Shown in pieces: positions 36,462-48,043 of a DNA stretch of 64,000 nt (within the stretch, counting starts at the first letter, position 1; each line of letters begins with the position of its first letter). A program made the position numbers and the translations under genes. The notes beneath the pieces were generated by a model. It had not been told where the DNA came from. It searched no databases and saw nothing but the letters and a program-made list of their open reading frames with translations. The DNA comes from AP-15 sp963777435 (GTDB taxonomy: Bacteria; Pseudomonadota; Alphaproteobacteria; ATCC43930; CGMCC-115725), in the NCBI GenBank assembly GCA_963777435.1, contig CAVZQT010000003.1:1488001-1552000 (forward strand), in the 5' to 3' direction.

Positions 36462-39400
36462 ATGACCGACACAATCGACCTCAACCTGCCGGAGAAGAGC
36501 AAAGAGATCGGCCTCAGCCCGGATTTCGACGAGCTGGGAGCGCCCGGTGAAGCGAAAAAGGCCCGACTGATCGGCAAGGCGATCACCCTCTGCGCGGAAC
36601 ATCTCGATCCGGCCGACCAAGACATCGCCGCAAGGGTGATCACCAAGTTTTACGAGCACGTGCCGCCGGGCGATGTCGCCGCGCGGGGCCCCAAGGATCT
36701 CTGCGGCGCCGCACTATCCCTGTGGCGCTTTGCCAAGCGCCGGCGTCCGGGACAGCCCAAAATAAGGGTCTACAATCCTGAGCCCGATATCGATGGCTGG
36801 TCCTCACCGCATACGATTGTCGGGATCGTCAACGACGATATGCCCTTTCTTGTCGATTCGGTGACCGGTGCGATCAATGCCGGCGACCGCGTCGTTCGTC
36901 TTGTCATTCATCCGATCCTGACGGTGGAGCGGGACCCGGTCGGGAGGCTGCTCCAGGTACGCGACAACGGCGATCCGGGGCTCCGCGAATCGTGGATGCA
37001 GATCGAAATCACGCGCGAGCCCGACCCCACCGGGTTGGAGAAGCTGACCCTGGACCTGTCGCGGGTTCTCGCCGATGTGCGGGCGGCGGTCGCGGACTGG
37101 GAGGCAATGCGCCAAACCTTAAGGGCGGTGCGCGACGAATTGCCGGGACCGCCGACGCCACCAGTGCCGCTGCACGAAGTCGCTGAGGTTCAGGATTTTC
37201 TGGACTGGCTCGATGACGACAACTTCACCTTTCTCGGTTATCGCGAATATCTGTTCGACGGCGCCACCGAGCATTTCCGGCCGGCCTTAGGCATCCTCGC
37301 CGATCCGAACTATCGGATATTCGACGGATTGCGCGATCTGTCGTCGTTGCCTGCCGACGTACAGGACTTCATTCGCCGCCGCGAGCTTCTGGTCATTACG
37401 AAATCGAACCGCCGCGCGACAGTCCACCGCACCGCGCATATGGATGTGATCGGGATTCGTCGCTTCGATGCGAACGGCGGCGTCATCGGCATCCGTCTGT
37501 TTCTCGGACTTTTCACGTCGCTCGCCTACAGCCGCGACCCACGCGCCATTCCGCTGCTGCGCCGCAAAGTCCGCCACATCATGGTGCGCTCCGGATTGTC
37601 GCCGGCGAGCCATGACGGCAAGGCGCTGACGCACATTCTCGACACACTGCCGCGCGACGAGCTGTTTCAGGGCAGCGAGGACGAGCTGTTTAACACCGTC
37701 CTCGGCATTCTCAATCTGCAGGAGCGCCAGCGCATCGCGGTATTCGTCCGCCGCGATCCGCTCGAACGCTTTGTCTCGTGCCTCGTCTATGCGCCGCGCG
37801 AACGCTATGACAGCAATCTGCGGCGGCGGTTTGCGACGATCCTCGAACAGGCCTTCGCCGGCCGGTTGTCGGCGTTTTACACGCATCTCGACGATTCGGT
37901 GCTGGCGCGGATCCAGTTCATCATTCGCACGACGCGCGGCCAGGTGCCGGCGGTCGATCCCGCGGCGCTCGAACGCGAGCTTGCCGAAGCCGGGCGCAGC
38001 TGGTCGGATCACCTCGAGGAAGAAGCCGCAGCAGCCTTCGGCGAGGCCGAAGCGCAGGCACGGCTGCGCCGGCTGAAGCCGTTCCCGGTCGCCTATCAGG
38101 CGGCAACCCAAACCACCCAGGCGCTCGCCGATTTGCCCCGGATCGAAAAGGCGCTTGCCGGCTCGCCGCTGGAAGTCGCACTGCATCCGATCGCCGAGAC
38201 TGGGCTCATGGGTCTGCGGCTGTATCGCGCCGAGGAACCCATCGTGCTGTCGGATGTGCTGCCGATGCTCGAAAACCTCGGCCTGCGCGTTGTAGCCGAG
38301 GAGCCGTACCGCATCGACAGCATCGACGGCCACGCGGTCTGGGTCGATGAATTCCAGCTCGCCGGCGATACCGCCGCGGCGGTTGTCTCGGGCCGGGTCA
38401 AGAGACGTTTCGAAGAAGCGCTGGTCGCCCTGTGGACCGGCCGGATCGAAAACGACCGGTTCAATCGGCTGGTGCTTGCCGCCGGTCTGTCGGCGCGGCA
38501 AATCAGCCTGCTGCGTCTATACGCCAAGGTACTGCGACAGGCCGGCAGCGCCTTTAGCCAAGCCTATATGGAAGACGCGCTCGGCGGCCATCCCGATATT
38601 GCGGCGCGGCTCATCAGCCTTTTCGAAATCCGTTTTGATCCGACGGGACCGGCCGACCGCGGACTTCAGGTGATGGGCGAAGTCCAGGCGATCGATCACG
38701 CACTCGATATGGTCGCGAGCCTCGACGAAGATCGCATCCTGCGCAGCTATTTGACGCTCGTATTGAAGACGGTGCGCACCAATTACTTTCAGCGATTGCC
38801 GTCAGGTGAACCCAAACCCTATCTCGCGGTCAAACTCGCCAGCAGCGAAATAGATTTATTGCCCGCACCCCGCCCGCTGTTCGAGATCTACGTCCACAGT
38901 CCGCGGGTGGAGGGGGTGCATATGCGCGCCGGCAAAGTCGCGCGCGGCGGCATCCGGTGGTCGGATCGCAAGGAGGATTTTCGCACCGAGATCCTGGGCC
39001 TGATGAAGGCGCAGACGGTCAAAAACGCGGTCATCGTCCCGGTCGGCGCCAAGGGCGGGTTTGTCGTCAAGCGGCCGCCTGAGGCGCGCGAGCAACTCGG
39101 CCCGGAAGCGGTCGAGTGCTACAAGATCCTGATCCGCGCCCTTCTCGATCTGACCGACAACATTGTCAGTGACGACGGTGGCGGGCACCGCATCGTGCCG
39201 CCGCCCGATGTCGTCCGCCATGATGGCGACGACCCGTATCTTGTCGTTGCCGCCGACAAGGGCACCGCGACATTTTCCGATTACGCCAATGCGATTTCCG
39301 AGGAATATCGGTTTTGGCTTGGCGACGCTTTCGCCTCGGGCGGCTCGGCCGGCTATGACCACAAGGCAATGGGCATCACGGCGCGCGGCGCCTGGGAATT

Positions 39401-41334
39401 GGTCAAACGGCATTTCCGCGAACTCGGCCGCAATATCGAGACAAGTGATCTGACTGTCATCGGTGTTGGCGACATGTCGGGCGACGTCTTTGGCAACGGC
39501 ATGTTGCTGTCACGCCATCTGCGCCTCTTCGCCGCCTTTGATCATCGGCACATTTTTGTCGATCCCGATCCCGACCCGGCGCGCAGCTTTGCCGAGCGCC
39601 AGCGCCTGTTCCGCCTGCCGCGCTCGAGCTGGGCCGATTACGATCCAAAGCTGATCTCGGAGGGCGGCGGCGTCTTTGAGCGTCAAGCCAAATCGGTCGC
39701 GATCAGTCCTCAGATGAAGCGGCTGTTCGGTATCGAGGCTGACCACCTGACCCCGGCCGAATTGATCCGCAAACTGCTTGGCGCGCCGGTGGAACTTGTT
39801 GTGGTTTGGCGGCATCGGCACCTTCGTCAAGGCGCCCGATGAGAGCCACGCCGAAGTCGGCGACCGCGCCAACGACGCGCTGCGCATCAACGGCGACGAG
39901 GTGCGCGCAAAGGTGGTCGGCGAGGGCGCCAATCTCGGCGTCACCCAGCGCGGCCGCATCGCTTACGCGCTGGCCGGCGGCCGGATTGATACCGATGCAA
40001 TCGACAATTCCGCCGGGGTCGATACCTCGGACCACGAAGTCAACCTCAAGATCCTGATGGACCGCGCGATCGCCGCCGGGCAGTTGGCGGCGCCGGAGCG
40101 CGAACCCCTATTGCATGGCATGGCTGAAGATATCGCGGCGCTGGTGTTGCGCGACAATTACCTGCAAGGCGAGGCGCTCTCGGTTGCCGAAGGGCGCGGA
40201 ATGTCGGCGCTCGATCGTCAGGCGCGGCTGATCCGCGACCTCGAAAAATCCGGGCGGCTCGACCGGGCGCTCGAATTCCTACCCGATGACGAGACCCTCG
40301 CCGACCGCGCGGCGCACCGGCAGGGCCTCACGCGTCCGGAACTCGCGGTGCTGCTGGCCTATTCGAAGATGGCGCTCGATACCGAGCTTCTCGCCTCCGA
40401 TCTGCCGGACGCACCCGAGCTTGCGACCGAGCTCTACGGCTATTTTCCCGCCGAGTTGCGCGAGCGGCTTGGCCGGCAAATCCCAACTCATCCGCTGCGC
40501 CGCGAGATCACCGCCACCGTGGTCACCAACGACCTCGTCAACCGCGCCGGCGTGACGTTTGTTTCCGATCTCCGATCCCGCACCGGGCGTGCGGGATCGG
40601 AGATCACGCGCGCGTATTTGATCGTCCGTCAGGTCTTTGAATTGCCCGAACTGTGGGCCGAAATCGAAGCGCTCGACAATATCGTTCCGGCGCGGGTGCA
40701 GACCGAAATGCTGCTCGAGATCGCGGCGATTGTCGAGCGCGCCGCGACTTGGCTGCTGCAGCGGCATCGCCTGGACCTCGGGGTTGAGCCGGCGCGGCTG
40801 GCCCCGCATGTTCGCTCGCTCGCGACGACGCTTGGCGATTTGCTGCCGGCGCGCGACAAGGCAATCGTCGACGAGCGGGCCCATCACTTTATCGCAGCCG
40901 GTGTGCCGGAAGAGCTCGCGGCGAAAATCGCGGCAATGATCTTCCTGGCTCCGGCGCTCGATATCGTGGAGCTCGCCGAGCGCGCGGGCCAGCCTCTCGA
41001 CCGCGCGGCGCGGGTCTATTTCGAGGCCGGCGTGCGCTTTGCCCTGGATGAAATGCGCGCCGCGGCGCGACGCCTGCCGGCCGAGACGCAATGGCAAAAG
41101 CTCGCTGTCGAGGCGACGATCGAAGACTTGCTGACTTTGCAAGCCGATCTCTCTTCGCGCATCTTGGCGGCGGCCGAAGCTTCCTCCGCCGACCCGCTTG
41201 CCGCGTGGTCCGCCGTGCACGCCGCGGATCTTGTCCCGGCCGAAGCCTTCGCCCGCGAATTGCGCGCGAGCGCCAGCCCCGATCTGGCGATGCTCGTTGT
41301 CGCCGCCCGACAATTGCGGCAGATGCTGGATTGA
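36462..41334 (+). CDS. gdhB: NAD-specific glutamate dehydrogenase (giant type), one frameshift
   Basis: Reading from the ATG at 36462 (MTDTIDLNLPEKSKEI) gives a roughly 1623-aa enzyme of the large NAD-GDH family once one frameshift is repaired. An N-terminal ACT-like regulatory half precedes the catalytic core (around residues 820-1110): RGGIRWSDRKEDFRTEILGL, VGAKGGFVVKRPP and the Rossmann signature GVGDMSGDVFGNGMLLS. At about 39797-39803 the frame shifts where GAACTTGTTGTGG appears instead of the expected GAACTGTTGTGG (one extra T); the other frame then continues LWFGGIGTFVKAPDESHAEV to the end. It deaminates glutamate to 2-oxoglutarate with NAD. The symbol is used for the family; a two-lesion-free copy would be expected in a living cell. 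Confidence 0.88.
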
Positions 41335-41455
41335 TCCAATCAATCGAATGTAATACGGCGCCAGCTCCCCTATAAGTTCTACGGATTGACAAGCTTCGGA
41401 GCTTGGCATTGCGGCAGCGGCCAAGCCAACCGTCGCGATGTAAGGAGAAACCGCC

Positions 41456-42787
41456 ATGACCTCGACGATGGCTCCCGGCACCTTTTCGGACAAGGAGCAT
41501 AGCGCTCAGCTGCGCCGGGCGGTGATCGCCGCGACTGTCGGCACCACAATCGAATGGTACGACTTTTTTCTCTACGGGACGGCCGCGGGTCTCGTCTTTG
41601 GCAAGCTTTATTTTCCCAACCAGAACCCGCTATCGGCGACATTGGCCGCTTTTGGCACCTACTTCATCGGCTTTGTCGGGCGCCCGATCGGGGCCGCCAT
41701 CTTCGGCCATTACGGCGACCGCATTGGCCGCAAGGCGACGCTGATCGCAACCTTGATGGCGATGGGCATTGCGACTTTCCTGATCGCGTTCGTGCCGAGC
41801 TACGCCTCGATCGGGATCTGGGGCGCCGTCATCCTGACCGTGCTGCGGGTCATCCAGGGAATCGGCGTCGGCGGCGAATGGGGCGGCTCGGTGCTGATCG
41901 CGATGGAATGGTCGCGCACCCACCACAGCCGCGGGCTGGTCGCGTCCTGGCCGCAATTCGGGGTGCCGTCGGGTCTGTTTCTCTCAAACTTGGCGGTGCT
42001 GGCGTTCAGCGCCTGGTCGGGCGATCAGTTCCTGGTTTGGGGCTGGCGCATCCCGTTTGCGCTGAGCATCCTTCTGGTCGGGATCGGGCTGTGGGTCCGG
42101 CTCGGCATTCTGGAAACGCCGGTATTTCGGAAACTGGTATCGGAACAAAAGGTCGAGCGCGCCCCGATCATCGAGGTGATCAAAAAGCAGCCGAAGGAGA
42201 TCATCCTGTCGGCGCTGGTGCGGATGGGCGAGCAGGCGCCGTTTTACATCTTCACCGCCTTTGTGTTCGCCTATGGCGTCGGCACGCTCAAGCTGCCGCG
42301 CAACCTGATCCTCAGTGCGGTGCTGGTCGCGGCGCTCGTCTCGTTTGTGACGATCCCGCTCTCGGGTCACATCTCCGACCGGATCGGGCGGCGCAAAATG
42401 TACCTGATCGGTGCCGCCACAATGGGTGTGTTCGGCTTTTTCTATTTCGGGATGCTCGGTACCGCTCTGCCGGCGGCGGTGTTTATCGCGATCGTACTGT
42501 CGCTGATCCCGCACGATATGATGTATGGGCCGCAGGCGGCGCTGATCGCCGAGGCGTTCACCCCGCGCCTGCGCTACAGTGGCGCCTCGCTCGGGTACCA
42601 GCTCGCCTCGGTCATCGCTGGCGGTCCGGCGCCGCTGATCGCGACGGCGCTGTTCGCGGCATATAAGTCCAGCTATGCGATCGCCATCTACATCGCGGCT
42701 TGCGCCGTAATCAGCCTGGCGTCCACCGCCTTTATGCCGGACTACACCGGCCAAGACATCTCGACCGAGTACGATGAAGGCGCCTGA
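41456..42787 (+). CDS. MFS transporter, metabolite:H+ symporter (MHS) family
   Basis: The product is 443 aa with twelve predicted helices. GTAAGGAGAAACCGCC precedes the ATG, an excellent ribosome site. The family-specific TIEWYDFFLYGTAAGLVFGK lies near the N-terminus, the MFS loop motif GHYGDRIGRKATLI follows helix two, and GIGVGGEWGGSVLIAMEW lies in helix four. The inner half repeats with GHISDRIGRRKMYLIG. MHS members carry dicarboxylates, glycine betaine, proline or related compounds with protons. It follows NAD-GDH by 121 bases, so uptake of a nitrogen or carbon source feeding that pathway is possible but inferred. Confidence 0.92.
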   Translation: MTSTMAPGTFSDKEHSAQLRRAVIAATVGTTIEWYDFFLYGTAAGLVFGKLYFPNQNPLSATLAAFGTYFIGFVGRPIGAAIFGHYGDRIGRKATLIATLMAMGIATFLIAFVPSYASIGIWGAVILTVLRVIQGIGVGGEWGGSVLIAMEWSRTHHSRGLVASWPQFGVPSGLFLSNLAVLAFSAWSGDQFLVWGWRIPFALSILLVGIGLWVRLGILETPVFRKLVSEQKVERAPIIEVIKKQPKEIILSALVRMGEQAPFYIFTAFVFAYGVGTLKLPRNLILSAVLVAALVSFVTIPLSGHISDRIGRRKMYLIGAATMGVFGFFYFGMLGTALPAAVFIAIVLSLIPHDMMYGPQAALIAEAFTPRLRYSGASLGYQLASVIAGGPAPLIATALFAAYKSSYAIAIYIAACAVISLASTAFMPDYTGQDISTEYDEGA

Positions 42788-42934
42788 ACCGCTTGGAACT
42801 CGCTAACGCGCTCCCTTCCTGGGGGGAAATTAAGTTGGCTTCGCTCAAGGCTCGGCGGACTAGAAATTGATAGCGCGCTCGCCATTTTGACGAGAAAGGC
42901 GATACGGCCTCACAAGGTTAATTCGAGGTGAGCA

Positions 42935-43946
42935 ATGGCCGAGGAGCGGCGTATTGACCGTCTGCGTAATTCCGGAATGTCGATGGAAATCGACGATGCC
43001 GAAGATAGTAGCGCCATTTCGGAAATGGTTTCTCTGGGGGATAGGCTCCTGATCATCAAAGGCCATAGCATTCACGCCATACAGCTTGCCGATCAGATCG
43101 ACCCTAAGCGCACCAACGCCGCGATCCCGAACACTCAGCAGAAGTTGTTAGGATTGGGTGCAGACGATCCAACGGTGGCCCGGATTTTCTTGACTGCTCA
43201 CACGCTGTTTCGAAAAACGGTACTCGGCCCAGATTTCGACGAAATAGCGGGGCTCCGCTTGGCTCTGGCCCTATTGCAGCACCTAGCGACCATGACCGGA
43301 ATGTCGCTAGCGCTAGAGGCAGCAGTATCGGACGCTAAGACCTCCTTCGAAAAACAAGTGCAAAGGCAGAGAGGGTTGCGGCTGCCTTCAGTCCCTGATC
43401 TGAAGGCGAGATGTGACGCATTTTCCCAGAAGGCAGGCCACGTTGTTCATACATTGGAAGATATTGCCAAACTCTTTTATGCGAAGGAGATTTCAAAGAA
43501 ATGGATTGATTCACTAATTGCACTTGTCACACAGCGGTACGGCGCCGAGTCGCCCATTGCCCAATATCTGAATGCGATCCGACCGTTTCTCCTTTTTGTG
43601 CTGGAAATGCGCGATTTAATCGAACATCCAAAGACGGACAGGACATATCGCAGTAATAGACTTTCGCCTTAACAGCTCTGGTCAAATTGATCTTCCTTGC
43701 GTCGAGCACGTTCGAGCGGGCGAGGAGGTGGAACGGAACACCACAGCCCTCCTCATGAGGAAAGTTATCGATGATCTTACTTCGATCTCAGAGGTGATCA
43801 TTGCACATCTCTGCAACGTCAATGTGCGACCGTTGGTAGGCCTCCCTGTTCACGTCCTCGAATTGCCGGAGAACCAGCGGTCAAATAGGCATCAACGAAT
43901 GTATTACGCCACGATAACGCACGGTCAGATCGTTCGGTTCGGATAG
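42935..43946 (+). pseudogene. Uncharacterised protein, one frameshift near the C-terminus
   Basis: Starting at the ATG at 42935 (MAEERRIDRLRNSGMSMEID), with GAGGTGAG upstream, the reading is a mixed alpha/beta protein without known motifs. After HPKTDR the frame changes at about 43645 and then reads HIAVIDFRLNSSGQIDLPCV on to a TAG at 43944-43946; one extra A or two missing bases explain this. The repaired protein has about 337 residues and is well formed in both parts, so it is one gene. It has noticeably lower GC than neighbours, suggesting transfer. The function is unknown; nothing in the context (MFS before, acetyl-CoA synthetase after, opposite strand) explains it. Confidence 0.65.
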
Positions 43947-43970
43947 CTCGCCCGGCATAGGAGCTTGCCG

Positions 43971-45910
43971 CTAAGGGGCGCGGTTGAGGCGGCTGCCGAC
44001 GAGATCGTCGACCACTGTCGGATCGGCGAGGGTCGAGGTGTCGCCGAGCGCATCGTGCTCATCGGCCGCGATCTTGCGCAGGATGCGGCGCATAATCTTG
44101 CCGGAGCGGGTCTTTGGCAATCCGGGCGCCCATTGCACAAGGTCGGGTGCGGCGATCGGGCTGATTTCCTGACGCACCCAGGCGACGAGTTCGCGGCGCA
44201 ATTCCTCGCTCGGCTCCTCATCGATGCGCAACGTGACATAGGCGTAGATGCCCTGGCCTTTGATGTCATGCGGATAGCCGACGACCGCGGCCTCGGCCAC
44301 CTTTGGATGGGCGACGAGCGCGCTTTCGATTTCCGCGGTGCCGAGCCGGTGGCCGGCGACATTGATCACGTCGTCGACCCGCCCGGTGATCCAATAGTAC
44401 CCGTCTTCATCGCGGCGCGCCCCGTCGCCGGTAAAATAAAGGCCAGGGAAAGTCGAAAAATAGGTGTCGATAAAGCGGCGATGGTCGCCGTAAACGGTGC
44501 GCATCTGCCCCGGCCATGAGCGAGCCAAGCACAAATTTCCCTCGCCCGGGCCTTCGACGCGCTTGCCTTCATTGTCGAACAGCAACGGCTCGACCCCGAA
44601 AAACGGCCGCGTCGCCGAGCCGGGTTTGAGTGGCGTTGCTCCCGGTATCGGGGTGATCAAAATGCCACCGGTTTCGGTCTGCCACCAGGTATCGACAATC
44701 GGGCAGCGCTGCTCGCCGACGTGGTCGTAGTACCATAGCCACGCCTCGGGGTTGATCGGCTCGCCTACCGTCCCGAGAATGCGCAATGAGCGTCGGTTGG
44801 TGCGGCGCACAAACTCTTCGCCTTCACGCATCAAGGCGCGGATCGCAGTGGGTGCCGTGTAGAAGATCGACACCTTGTGCTTGTCGACGACCTGCCAGAA
44901 GCGCGACGGATCGGGGTAATTGGGGACGCCCTCGAACATCAGGGTAGTGGCGCCGTTGGCGAGCGGCCCATAGAGAATGTAGCTGTGCCCGGTGACCCAA
45001 CCGACATCGGCGGTGCACCAATAAATCTCGCCCTCGCGATAGTCGAAAACATATTCGTGCGTCATCGAGGCGTAGACGAGATAACCGCCGGTCGTGTGCA
45101 AAACACCCTTGGGCTGGCCGGTCGAGCCCGAAGTGTACAGGATGAACAGCGGATCTTCGGCCGACATTTCCGCCGGCAGGCAATCGGTCGAGGCGGCGGC
45201 GCACGCCTCGTGATACCAGACATCGCGGCCGGCGACCCAATTGACCGCACTACCGGTGCGCCGGACCACGACCACGGTGCGGACATCGGGGCAGCTTTCG
45301 AGCGCCGCGTCGGCGTTGCGCTTCAACGGCACTTTGCGGCCGCCGCGCAGCCCTTCATCGGCCGTCACCAAAAATGTCGAGCGGCAATCGCGAATCCGGC
45401 CGGCGAGGCTGTCGGGGAGAATCCGCCGAATACGACCGAGTGGATCGCGCCGATTCGAGCGCAAGCCAGCACCGCCACCGCAATCTCGGGGATCATCGGC
45501 AAGTAAATCGTTACCCGGTCGCCTTTTTTGACGCCGTGTTGTTTCAGTACATTGGCGAACCGGCACACCTGTTCGTGCAGTTCGCGATAAGTTATGCGGC
45601 GATCCTCGGCGGGATCGTCGCCTTCCCACAGGATGGCGATCTGGTCACCCCGCCGGGAAAGGTGTCGATCGATGCAGTTATAGGAGGCGTTGAGGGTTCC
45701 GTCCTCGTACCAAGCGATCCGGACATCGCCGTCGAACGATGCGTCTCTTACTCTGGTATATGGCTTGATCCAGTCGAGCCGTTTGCCGTGCTCGCCCCAA
45801 AATCCGTCGGGATCATCGAGCGAGTGCTGATAGAGTTTGTAGTAATCGGCTTCGCTGATCCTGCCCGCTTGCGGGTGAGCCGAGGTCGGGATCACGGTCC
45901 GGCTTGACAT
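43971..45910 (-). CDS. acs: Acetyl-CoA synthetase, one frameshift
   Basis: The N-terminal piece starts MSSRTVIPTSAHPQAGRISE (ATG at 45910) and runs to SVVFGGFSP. The rest begins DSLAGRIRDCRSTFLVTADE and continues with the ATP-binding FILYTSGSTGQPKGVLHTTG, WQTETGGILITP and the C-terminal acetylated-lysine region LPKTRSGKIMRRILRKIA. At about 45413-45416 one C of a C run is missing; replacing it joins FSP and DSLA in one frame, about 646 aa in total, the normal Acs length. Acs activates acetate with ATP and CoA through acetyl-AMP. It is followed on the opposite strand side by a LuxR-like gene. As read it is split. Confidence 0.9.
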
Positions 45911-45991
45911 GGCGTAACTTCCTCCTCGGCAGGCGGCGCCGGCCGCGGCGCCCCGCATGTTTGCCGAAGATTATTCCGCGATGCCGGATGC

Positions 45992-46867
45992 TTACAATAC
46001 CCCCGCCAACATCGGTGCGGTCGCCGCGCCGCCGTCACGGCTGCCGCGGGTGGCAAGCAGAGCCGCCTGCGTCCGGTTGGCGACATGGAGGCGGCGAATA
46101 ATCTGCTTTACATGCGCCTTGACCGTGCTTTCGGACATCCCTAGGGCGTCCGCAATCAGCTTGTTCGACTTGCCTTCAGATATTAACGCCAGGACATCCC
46201 GCTGGCGCCGCGTCAGTACGGAACGGGTCGGACTCTCCGTCTCGCGCAACACACCACTGCCGTTCGTCTCGCTCAGCACCAGCGGCACAAAGCTCCCGCC
46301 TTCCCGCATGCGCTCCAGAGCCCCAACCAGCACCTTTAGCCCGCATGTCATCGGCAGAAAGCCCTTGGCGCCCGACCGCAGCAGCGTACGAGCGCGCTCC
46401 GAATCGTCGCAATCAGCGACCACCAGGATCGGGGTCTTCGCGGTTACCGCCAGCAGCGAAAGATCGGACAAGTCGATCTGCCGGCAACTTGCCGCGCCCA
46501 ACAGGATGACCGAAAACCCTGCACCCTGCCGGATCAGCCGGACCAAATCCGCAGCACACTCGACATCGGTGACCCGCCATCTGCGCGGCTGCTGGCTGAG
46601 AGCAAGACGCAGGCAGTCGCGCCTCAACGCGCTGCGATCGACGATCGCCAGATGCCGGCGATTCTGTTCTGCCTCATTAATCGGCCCGCCGATGGGGCTG
46701 AAACCATTATCCCCGTCCAAATCGCCCCCCACTCCAAAGTTGTTACCCGATAGGTTGCGCCGATCCTGAGACAATGACTGTAAAAGTTTGTAAACCGAAT
46801 GTAACAAAGAGTTAAACGACCGCTGGCTTCGTTTACCCAGCTCCTCTGCTGAGTATGAGCCGGACAA
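45992..46867 (-). CDS. LuxR-type response regulator with degenerate receiver
   Basis: This 291-aa reading has an unordered N-terminus of about 65 residues (true start uncertain), then a receiver-like fold: HLAIVDRSALRRDCLRLALS, FSVILLGAASCRQIDL, TPILVVADCDDSERARTLLR and GAKGFLPM. The phospho-acceptor Asp of the VILLD pattern is replaced by Gly, so it probably does not take a phosphate in the usual way. The C-terminal LuxR helix-turn-helix is intact (LTRRQRDVLALISEGKSNKL, IADALGMSESTVKAHVKQII). It is divergent from an F420-type oxidoreductase and adjacent to acs, so it may regulate acetate metabolism; this is inference. Confidence 0.8.
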   Translation of the reverse strand: MSGSYSAEELGKRSQRSFNSLLHSVYKLLQSLSQDRRNLSGNNFGVGGDLDGDNGFSPIGGPINEAEQNRRHLAIVDRSALRRDCLRLALSQQPRRWRVTDVECAADLVRLIRQGAGFSVILLGAASCRQIDLSDLSLLAVTAKTPILVVADCDDSERARTLLRSGAKGFLPMTCGLKVLVGALERMREGGSFVPLVLSETNGSGVLRETESPTRSVLTRRQRDVLALISEGKSNKLIADALGMSESTVKAHVKQIIRRLHVANRTQAALLATRGSRDGGAATAPMLAGVL

Positions 46868-47089
46868 TGGAAGATTGATAGTCTCTAGCCCGAGCAGCGT
46901 GGGAACTTGACCTTATTTTGCCACAGCAAAATATCGGGTCAGCAAGCGGTAGAAAGCCGGACCATGCTTTGAAATCGGACACTCTGAAACTGCTTTGTTT
47001 CGGCGCGCGCTGCTACCGCGATTCCAGCCGAGCCAAATCCGCTTCGGCCTGCTACGGTAAAGCATGATGGTCGTGGCCGGGAGGCGGTG

Positions 47090-48043
47090 ATGCAATTCGG
47101 TTTTGGCGCGCCGGTCAGCGGCGCATTGGCGGCACCTGAGAAGCTGGCGCAGATCGCCGTCGAAGGCGAAGCGATGGGGTATGATTACGCCACCATCAGC
47201 GACCATGTCGTGATCCCACGCGATATCGAGGCGCGCTATCCCTACAGCGATACCGGCGAGCTTCCTGGCCGCTCGCGCGGCGACCGCCACGAACAGCTGA
47301 TCGCGGTCGCCTTTGTCGCCGGGAAAACCTCGCGGCTGCGGCTGGTTACCTCGGTCACGGTCGTGCCGCATCGGCCCGCCGTCCTGCAGGCCAAAATGCT
47401 CGCGACGATCGATGTTTTGTCGAACGGCCGCCTGACCTTTGGCATCGGCGCCGGATGGATGAGGGAGGAATTTGAAGCGCTCGGCGTTCCCCCGTTTGCC
47501 GAGCGCGGCGCCGTAACCGATGAATACCTGATGGCGTGTCGCGAGCTGTGGACCAAGGACGACCCTCATTTCGAGGGAAAATACGTTCAATTCGCGAACG
47601 TCCTATTCGAACCCAAGCCGGTGCAAAAGCCGCATCCGCCGATCTGGGTCGGCGGCGAGAGCGGCCCGGCGTTACGCCGTACCGCGCGGCTCGGCGATGG
47701 CTGGTACCCGATCGGCACCAACCCGCAGCACCGGCTCGATTCGATGAAGCGGTTTCAGGCTGGTGTGGAAAGACTGCGGCGGCTCGCTCGTGAAGCCGGG
47801 CGCGATCCGGCCAAGATCACGCTCGCCTATCGGGTGACGAGTTGGGGCAAATCGCTCCCCGCTCGGGCTGACGATGGCGAGCGCCGGTTGTTCTCGGGGG
47901 AGACCGTGGACGTGCTCAACGATCTCAAGGCGTTCCGCGACTTTGGCGTCGGTCATGTCGACTTCAACTTCGGCGGCGACACTGCGGAAGCGATGATTGC
48001 GAATATGCGCCGTTTCCGCGATGAGGTGCTGAGCAAGGTATAG
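47090..48043 (+). CDS. LLM-class flavin oxidoreductase, probably F420-dependent
   Basis: The product is 317 aa from the ATG at 47090, with GGGAGG upstream; a GTG one codon earlier is equally possible. It has a bacterial luciferase-like TIM barrel: FGFGAPVSGALAAPEKLAQI, GYDYATISDHVVIPRDI, RLVTSVTVVPHRPAVLQAKM, LSNGRLTFGIGAGWMREEFE and the typical HPPIWVGGESGPALRR. Related proteins use either FMN or reduced F420. The latter is suggested because a full F420 synthesis operon starts 327 bases downstream. The substrate is unknown. Confidence 0.85.
   Translation: MQFGFGAPVSGALAAPEKLAQIAVEGEAMGYDYATISDHVVIPRDIEARYPYSDTGELPGRSRGDRHEQLIAVAFVAGKTSRLRLVTSVTVVPHRPAVLQAKMLATIDVLSNGRLTFGIGAGWMREEFEALGVPPFAERGAVTDEYLMACRELWTKDDPHFEGKYVQFANVLFEPKPVQKPHPPIWVGGESGPALRRTARLGDGWYPIGTNPQHRLDSMKRFQAGVERLRRLAREAGRDPAKITLAYRVTSWGKSLPARADDGERRLFSGETVDVLNDLKAFRDFGVGHVDFNFGGDTAEAMIANMRRFRDEVLSKV

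Noticed and set aside
37287..38501. 404-residue reading on the minus strand inside the NAD-GDH gene
   Set aside because: It is antisense to an established enzyme, has no ribosome site, signal or motif, and has the composition of a high-GC shadow frame.
41554..42666. 370-residue reading in another plus frame of the MFS transporter gene
   Set aside because: It is a shifted frame of a clear twelve-helix protein, without homology or a start.
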